A stretch of DNA of 64,000 bases from Sanderia malayensis (lineage: Eukaryota; Cnidaria; Scyphozoa; Semaeostomeae; Pelagiidae), in NCBI GenBank assembly GCA_013076295.1, contig RQOL01000374.1, forward strand, positions 3,648,743 to 3,712,742, read 5' to 3'. This document shows positions 57,601 through 64,000 of this stretch, in pieces. The notes below the pieces were generated by a model, which was not told where the DNA came from, searched no databases, and saw only the letters and a program-made list of their open reading frames with translations. Made by a program: the position numbers and the translations under genes. Position 1 is the stretch's first letter, and every line of letters starts with the position of its first letter.

Positions 57601-57942
57601 GGTTTATCAATATTGACGCAACTACGTGTTGGACTCAGTCCACTAAACTTTCATAAATTTAAACATAATTTTAGGAATACCTTAAATCCTCTATGCCCAT
57701 CAAATGATGGTGTGGAGAACACGGAACACTATTTCCTGCTCTGTCAATCTTTTGAAGTAGATAGACGTAGTCTTCTCAACAATGTAAACAGAATATTACT
57801 ACGCCACAACTTAGTAAATCCATCAAATAAAGACTTATTACGTATCATCTTATACGGCCATGAACAATTAACATTTGATGCGAACGCTAAACTTCTAAAG
57901 GCAACTTTAGAATTTATTCATGTTACCAAACGTTTTGAATAA
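54660..57942 (+). pseudogene. LINE ORF2 (APE endonuclease + reverse transcriptase), broken
   Basis: Starts around SSDMETNPGQ (about 54692), a common CR1-group opening. Endonuclease words: FCSWNLNSLRAHEF, VETHLDS, GGVGLYVKDSF, VIYRSPSQ, ITGDFNCRSSQWW, IDLIFTD and EQCHHQII. RT words: NKAHGWDDISIPMIK, SLLPIFGKIMEKL, NQSGFRPGDST, VFLDISKAFDRVWH, GVPQGSILGPLLFLIYINDL and catalytic LFADDTSIF (about 56715). The C-terminus has RVGLSPLNFHKFKHNFRN and a CPSN-x6-EHYFLLC finger-like pattern. Damage: TAA at 54820-54822, frameshift in the A run at 55678-55686, frameshift and loss near 56545, and an inverted duplication at 57016-57051 that ends the frame. Confidence 0.88.
57016..57051. repeat. Perfect 14 bp-arm inverted duplication in LINE ORF2
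   Basis: AGCATTCCTATCCC, loop ATAGACAA, GGGATAGGAATGCT. The right arm is the genuine coding sequence (GIGMLRLF); the left arm is its reverse copy, and its insertion ends the frame at 57033. Confidence 0.8.
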
Positions 57943-58230
57943 AATATAAAAAATCTCCTCTCTCTTGTATCTCTTGTTTTTCCTGTATCTTTTTTAAGTC
58001 CATTTATCTGTATTTCTGTACTAATGTAGTTTGTTGAAATTGTTAATTGTAAGTTGTTCTTAATGTAATGGCCTTGGGGTTGTCAATTTTTTTGCTCCCT
58101 TTGGTATCGTCCTTGTAATAAATTGTACTTGTTTGTAAATTTTTATACTGAATATAAAAAAAAAAAGATAAGCTTTACAACCTCAATTCTGAAACCCCAG
58201 TCAACTTCGAGTTGATGCATCAACTTCGAG

Positions 58231-59860
58231 TTGGTGAAAGAGATCCTCAAAGTTCTACCGAATGGCAAGACAGCACATCACCAATTGGTCAACAGCAGGC
58301 TTGAATTGACCAACATCAAATTTCATGATCCAAAGACAAAAAGATTTCTCTTTTCGAACTGTGGCAAGAAAATTGAGATTAAGGTTAATGGAAAGTCGAA
58401 AGTTGTTGAAGTCAACAGAGATGTATTAGGAAACTGCTCGCCACCTCAACAAAACATGAACAAGCCATAGACTTTAAAAAAGCCTTTGAATATCCACTGA
58501 CTTCCGTACCAGTAAGTCTTGCCAATGCAGATGGCTCAAGGCGAATGACGCAAAAAAGTGCATTAATGGATATGTTTGTGAAAAAGTGCTCGCAAGATAA
58601 CATGGACTTCAGAAATTTTATACCTGCAAAAGAAACAGTTGTTGCTTACATTATAGATTTGATGGCTCTTATACGTACATTTACAATGGTTCCCAAAACC
58701 TTTGAAGCTCTGGCATTCAAGGTATTTGACTGCATACCTAAAACTTACAAGAGAGTAGATATCGTTGCTGACTACTATACACCATACAGCATCAAGTCCA
58801 TGGAAAGAAACAGGCATGGAATGGTGCCAAAAATTGTAATGCAATTACCAAAATCAAAGGTGCCTCGTGATTTTAAGATTTTTCTTGCTAATGGCGAAAA
58901 CAAGACAAGGATGATAGAGCTCATTCGTGATGTTCTAGTTGCAAACAGGGCAGCAGTATTATCAACTCTCGGAAGTGAATCTGTCGTGTTTTCATCCTTC
59001 CAAGATTCCATCATGGTTTCAGTGAAACTGTGTTTCAGATTCCGGACCTTAATATTTCACAGGAAGAGGCCGATACAAAAGTAGTTCTGCATGCAAATCG
59101 TGTAGTAACAGGAAACGAAGAAGGTGTAGCTGTAACTTGCTCTCATTTCGGGGACATTGATATAGTTGTGATTGCGTTATGTCAGTTTCTCAATGATGCT
59201 GAATGAATAATTATTGATTCAAATACAGGTTGAAATAGAAAAACTTTCAAGATGAGTGACATTGATCTGATGCCAGATTCACGGAAATCTTCTATTGGCT
59301 TCCATGGATTTACCGGTTGTGACTACAACTCACCTTTTTCCACAAAGGCAACCAACTTTGTTGGAAACGTATTGAGAAAAAACCAAAATTCATCACAACC
59401 TTCTGAAACTTGGGAGGAACTTCAAATTTAGAAGACGAATTGAGCATAAAGCTAGAAGAGTACATCTCACACCTTTGTGGAATAAAGAGACGAAATATCA
59501 ACAAAGCAACCAACGAAATTGTTAATGCCAAGTTGGAAAAGCAGAAGAAGATTTGCAATATTTTGTTGTTGCCACCATGTAAACAAGCACTTCACTTTCA
59601 TTCCTTTCATGCAGATTTTATCGCATTCATCTCTCGTGCCTGAAAGTCAACTTGGCGACGCTGTTGATAATGGATGGACAGTAGAATTAGAAACAAAGTG
59701 GTTTGAAAGAATGATGCCAGATGACTTGAAGAGCTTTTTGTTGATATGGAGTACGAAGAATTTTCAGAGGATAGCGAAGATAGTGCGGACGAAGATGATA
59801 AATGATTCATATGTGTTTTTTGGAAATAACCCCCTGGATTATGATGTCATAGAGTACTAA
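58231..59860 (+). pseudogene. PIN/XPG-like multicopy family, copy F3
   Basis: Plus-strand copy of the family seen at 41323 and 50729. In order: ITF-type N-terminus, FEYPLTSVPVSLANADGS (about 58485), VVAYIIDLMALIRTF (about 58640), KRVDIVADYYTPYSIKSMER (about 58755), KVPRDFKIFLANGENKTRMI (about 58860), frameshift near 59035, SQEEADTKVVLHA (59060-59095), GDIDIVVIAL (about 59150), a stop at 59204, then HGFTGCDYNSPF (about 59305-59335), EEYISHLCGIKR, LLLPPCKQALHFH and a C-terminal NGWTVELETKWF. It has the fullest set of family blocks but at least four breaks. Confidence 0.65.
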
Positions 59861-60342
59861 ACCATGTTTTTTGAGGTTTTTCATTGATGAAGACATGTTT
59901 TGTTCAAAGAAAGAGATTTTTGCTCTCCAGATAAGTTGTAATTCAGTTCTTTTTTCTCTCCATCAGCTCAAACGCAATTTTTGCTGAATCTGGATATACA
60001 TTACTCCCGTTCTCATGTGGAAAATTGTAAAAGACTTTCTGAAGCAGAAATGAAAATACAAAAAGAAAAACAGATAACACAAGATGGCTGCTCAAGGTCA
60101 CCTGAAATTATACTGCATGCTTTGTCAATACTTTGGATAGTTTGTACAGCTGGTGCCGATAGAAGCTCCTGGTGCAACTTATAATACTCCGCAAGCTGGT
60201 TGACCATGCAAGTAGTATATCGACGTTCGAAAGAAGCTAAAATGGTCATTTGCAGATAGGGAAAAATTGTTTAACACACAACCATTGAACACTCAAGCAT
60301 AAAAAGACTACTGAAATGATATACAACAAAATGTGTTTGCAA

Positions 60343-61030
60343 TCTAATATATATATTCCACAGAGTCACATGACGGCCCTCGAAACTTGCCGAAAACAAT
60401 AAATTTGACCCGAAACAATAGGTCACACGCCTCAAAACAATGGACCGAAATGGGGAATGGTGTACTCACAAAGGCTTTTTTGTTCCAGGTTATATGGCGA
60501 TGTATTTCACACTGAAGGTTTAGTTTCCTAATTTAACCAGAGTAATAGATTTTGTTTTTCGATTATCTCCCGATTTTTTGAATTATTCCATTACTTATTC
60601 TGCTAGTTGTGCTATCACGAAAAAACTACGATTTACTGTGACAAAACTTCCAAATTCGTGTTATGAACTCCATTTTCGAAAAACGTATTTGCTCTTCACG
60701 TGACCTGATTCATCGTTTGCTGCAAGTTGATTGCCTCTTTCGCGACCCACATGCGTTGTCGATCATTTTTCATTTTTCACCCTCGGCTTGCAGGCGATCC
60801 ACATGCATTTTCTGTCGTTTTTTGTTATTCGCCCTTGGGTTGCAGCAGGTACTTTTGGGGAAGAAGCGTGTTTTTGTTTTGCAGGCAAAGGGCCCCTTTC
60901 AAAGTGTTTTACCACCTGAAGTACTATAAAGAACCCTTGCCTGAAGAACCCTGGAGAGAAAACAATAGAAAACACAGGTAATAGCTTTGTTTTTTCTAAG
61001 TTGAAAAAGTTGTGCTTTTGACTCGTAAAG
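60343..61030 (+). repeat. Repeat A, copy 5 (diverged)
   Basis: Begins TCTAATATATATATTCC, has the AACAATA words at about 60390-60440, GCTATCACGAAAAAACTACG near 60610 and TTCAAAGTGTTTTACC near 60897. It shares a TTATATGGCGATGTATTTCA variant with copy 1 (CTATATGGCAGTGAAATTCA), so copies 1 and 5 form one subfamily and 2-4 another. No microsatellite tail follows. Confidence 0.8.
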
Positions 61031-61739
61031 CGCATGTGCAAGCGAGTAGATTGGTGAGTGGGGAAAAATGTTGTGTTCTGTGTTCCTCTTTACTTTCCCA
61101 TATAAGGTATGTGCCTCAGATTCAAACATTCACTTTTGATTTGCGAATGAGGCTACCAGGTATTATGTCACTTTGCAAATTTTCCATTGGATAAAATGTA
61201 AACTTGTTGGAACAACAAACAACATGACGTGACATGCTAGATGCTGGGCACACTGTGGCAGGGCAGAACAACCAGTACGATCACACACAGGGATCCAGCA
61301 TTTTTGACTCGTTGTTGGAAGCATCAGGTGAAAAGAACAAAGTTTTCTAGCTGTTTGCTTATGCAAGTAATACAACAATTATATTATTTCATTTTTATTT
61401 TGGAAAATGAAAGTTTTTTAGCTTTGATGAAACAACATCAAAAGTCAAAATATTTGCTTGAGTGGTCTGAAAACAACTGCTTTTTGAGTTTACTGCATTC
61501 AATCCTGAAAATAAAATTCAGCGAATTTCATGTCCAGGAGTTAAAAAACATGAAAAGTCAGTAAAGCTAGTTATTCAATTTTGCTCAAGCTCAACTTTTA
61601 GGCTCGCAAAGTTTGACTTTAAGTTGATATTATTTTTTTCACTTACCAATCACATTCCAACTATTCCAACTATTCCAACTATTGACCATCATACTGTACT
61701 AGAAACATTGTTAGAAACCATGTGAGCCTTCCACAACCA

Positions 61740-61960
61740 TGGTCTTGAAAGAGCTTCTGTGGTTTGTGATGGGGCCAGCTGCAATCTGGCAGCAATCAGG
61801 TGTACAGATTTGGTGTTGAATAATGAAAACAAGCACAAGGTTCAGCCATGGTTCCAAAATCCATACAAGCCATCACAAGATGTATATTTTGTCAGGTGCC
61901 CATCTCACCAGGTACTATTATGTTTCTCAGGGTCATTCATGCTTATTGCATGAGTGGGTC
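61740..61960 (+). pseudogene. P-element/THAP9-like transposase fragment
   Basis: VVCDGASCNLAAIR followed by PWFQNPYKPSQDVYFVRCPS and H, close to the aspartate region and the NP-x4-PS-x-VY(F)-x3-P-H words of P-type DDE transposases. Only about 65 codons are recognisable. It precedes a THAP gene, but the order is reversed relative to an intact P-type gene, so it is probably a separate fragment. Confidence 0.5.
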
Positions 61961-62673
61961 TACATCAAGCAAGATTTACCAATTTCTCTTAACACCTGTT
62001 TTGTAATCTAGAACACTGAAAAATGATATAATAATTTGAAAATAATTTGAAACTTTTACGTTTTTAAAGTGTAATACAGGTCTAGCATGAAATTATCAGT
62101 ATGAGGTATATGTTTTTCCGTTATTTTGCAAATTGCCCCGAAAGTTGAGGATTCTTTGCCATCAGATTTTTTATGCCATTTTTTGCCATCATGTGACCAG
62201 AATAATGTGAGGTAGAAACCAGAACCATGTGTTGAGCTAAGCTGAGCTCTTTTGAATTCAACTTCAGCCTAACAAAGAAGTGATTGTTAGTTGTCTTTGT
62301 TTTATGCTTAATAATGCCTAAAAGACGCCTTGTTGGGGGTCATTCCAACATAAAAGATGCAGAAAAGAATATATCCCTGCATCGTAATCTATTTTATAAG
62401 GATGATCGCCCAGAAGCAAAGGTGAGGAGGCACAAATGGACCAGCTTTGTGAAAAAGAAACGTGCCAAGTGGAAAGCTTCGAAATCTTCAGTGATGTGTT
62501 CGGAGCATTTTTTGAACACCGATTTTGCATCAATCACCGGATTGGGTACCCAAATAAAAAGGTACCTAATTACAGATGAAATTGCAATTGTCTCTGTGCC
62601 ATCTGTTTATCCAAGAAAGGTTGAGGGTCAAGGTTTTGCTGCGGCAGTTTCTTCAAAAAGGGATCAAAGGATG

Positions 62674-62756
62674 GTATGTTATGTTTGCTCTTGAGACTCA
62701 AAATTTCATGATATTCTTTTGTTATTTCTTATGAAATCATTATTTCATGTCTTCAG
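62674..62756 (+). other. Probable intron in the THAP gene (83 bp)
   Basis: Donor ATG|GTATGTTA and acceptor TTTCATGTCTTCAG|CGG. The following block DEVHYLYVQKS is open, but the phase does not fit perfectly, so a one-base indel may have occurred nearby. Confidence 0.5.
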
Positions 62757-62875
62757 CGGATGAGGTCCATTACCTCTATGTCCAAAAAAGTACTGCTGAA
62801 GAAAATTTTGACGGAGTGCAGGATGATGGTATTACTGAACAACAACCAGATGACATTGGCATGACCCCTGAACAG

Positions 62876-62976
62876 GTAACAGTCCCAATAGTATTGTTTT
62901 ATACACAATAATATAATCAATTGGGATACGCAAGTTACTTAACTGCATATATAAAGCAATATTTTATACTCTACAG
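62876..62976 (+). other. Probable intron in the THAP gene (101 bp)
   Basis: Donor CCTGAACAG|GTAACAG and acceptor TATACTCTACAG|TTTCATGG, phase 0, joining GMTPEQ to FHGVECQ. Confidence 0.55.
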
Positions 62977-64000
62977 TTTCATGGTGTTGAATGCCAAGCA
63001 AATTTTTCTTGTGACTCCTGCATCAAGTCAAATTCAATGTTAAAAAATGCAGACCGCAACCTCAAATTTTGGAAGAGAAGATGGAGACTGCAAACAAAAT
63101 CATAGGAGAAACCCACTGAGCAAACGGATAAAAAAGCTATTGAGTGAAAAAGCTTATGAGCCAGAAGAAGACGAAGAGATGGATATTTCAGATGATGAGA
63201 GTCTCTATGAAAATGAGGATGAAAATAATACAGAGTATGTCACGAACCGGTCAGTGTCTGTGTGCCAATGGCGGTGGATAGAGACATTTGGAGAAGAACA
63301 TGCCAGTGCCCCAACGGCCAGTAGGCTACGGGTGTGACCTGACCTATGACCTGACCTATAAATATCTTTCACATCTCATATGTTATAAGTTTCAAACTTC
63401 AATAAAATGTGTAATGTTGATGCAAGATTTTTTTATATCATAGTTCTTAGATCAAGTTGCAGCCAGAAAAGAATCACAGAGAACAGCCCAAATTCATCAT
63501 ATTTTTGTCTCAACTGCTTCTACTTTTTACGTTTTGCCCATTGTGTAAGGCAGATAATCCTTTGATAGAGACATGACAAGTAGGTACAATGGTTGAAATA
63601 AAAACAGTTTGTGCTGCTATGCTAGTCTGTGGAGTAAGCGGGAGAATGCTTGGCGAGGCCAGACATATTTTGAAGCAACACTGAGTCCTACAGTAAATCT
63701 TTTCATCAAAATTCTTTGTTTAATATAACAAGGTTGCAAGGTTGAAAGATCACGATTTGGTTACTGGAGGGATGGAAGACATGAAAGCATGGCACATAGT
63801 GCTAAATATGGAACATAGACTGTTGTGTCTGATGATCAACATGCTATTATTCACTTTGAGCTTGTACAGGTATGTTAATGCTAAATAACAATTCTTGATG
63901 CATTTTTATTTTGTTGTTTTAATAATAGCTATTAATTCTTTCGTCATAGAGGAATAAAGTTGGAAATAGAACAGGTATGGAATTTGAAGGATGCCGAAGA

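Larger units (their letters stand above)
53093..58168 (+). mobile_element. LINE (CR1/L2-like group), nearly full length
   Basis: ORF1, an ~0.85 kb spacer, ORF2 with endonuclease, RT and C-terminal finger, a 3' UTR from 57943 and a terminal A run (58159-58168). The 5' end is not fixed. ORF2 is broken by at least one nonsense codon, two frameshifts and one internal inverted duplication. Confidence 0.85.
62314..64000 (+). pseudogene. THAP-domain, Kolobok-like transposase gene, runs off the window
   Basis: ATG 62314 starts MPKRRLVGGHSNIKDAEKNI, then SLHRNLFYKDDRPEA, WTSFVKKKRAKW and VMCSEHFLNTDF: a THAP finger whose first two Cys have become Arg/His. A GT-AG intron is likely at 62674-62756, a second at 62876-62976, then CQANFSCDSCIKS. 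An acidic block (63165-63240, EPEEDEEMDISDDES) follows. Further on, EQPKFIIFLSQLLLLF and CPLCKA (about 63505-63545), then DGRHESMAHSAKYGT (about 63770-63810) and ELVQ before GTATGT at 63871, an acceptor near 63950, then RNKVGNRTGMEFEG. The D-G-R...SAKYG-T block resembles the Kolobok-like transposase core. Several frame breaks occur. Confidence 0.55.

Overview
This window is eukaryotic, AT-rich and dominated by mobile-element remains. I found no convincing intact host gene and no rRNA or tRNA gene. Several coding fragments carry GT-AG introns, and every transposon class present is a typical metazoan one. The mix (DIRS-type retroelement, CR1/L2-like LINEs, an intron-containing Helitron, PIF/Harbinger, Tc1/mariner, THAP-domain and KDZ-type transposase fragments, HECT and PIN-like multicopy families) suits an early-branching invertebrate. 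A cnidarian is my best guess, from memory of similar LINE, THAP and HECT families. This is inference, and a sponge or other marine invertebrate is not excluded. A run of 100 Ns at 5377-5476 marks an assembly gap.

Layout. 1-1757: broken DIRS-like RT/RNase H, cut off by the first of five copies of a repeat here called 'repeat A'. 1758-6234: repeat A, TATG-type microsatellites, an ~88-116 bp palindrome-rich satellite, a 184 bp tandem repeat, the gap, and a 55 bp minisatellite. 6237-11141: two nearly identical ~269 bp MITEs in direct orientation bracket a ~4.36 kb element. It has imperfect terminal inverted repeats, a CRESS-DNA-type Rep (HUH nuclease plus SF3 helicase, broken) and a convergent Tc1-like DD34E transposase (frameshifted). 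This is the most unusual object in the window. 11143-13100: microsatellite, inverted repeat A, satellite. 15541-20867: a minus-strand Helitron with a heptapeptide-repeat N-terminal ORF, HUH/Y2 Rep and Pif1-like helicase, and at least four short introns. 22014-29007: a ~2.5 kb tandem duplication whose copies keep small exon-like blocks with conserved reading frame; repeat A interrupts the first copy.

30573-34990: 5'-truncated CR1-like LINE (minus) next to PIF/Harbinger transposase and Myb-like fragments. 36063-41320: tandemly duplicated ~2.18 kb unit of satellite, MITE and a gene fragment. 41323-42391, 50729-52372 and 58231-59860: three decayed copies of a multicopy family whose conserved acidic residues resemble an XPG/FEN (PIN-like) nuclease. 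43619-48180: decayed THAP, HECT E3 ligase, integrase-like and KDZ-transposase pieces. 53093-58168: a nearly full-length LINE with intact ORF1, broken ORF2 and a poly(A) tail. 61740-64000: a P-element-like fragment, then an intron-containing THAP/Kolobok-like gene running off the window.

The genes do not form a pathway. The window reads as nested, successive insertions, some of which (repeat A into the 22-29 kb duplication; the LINE between family copies) can be ordered in time.
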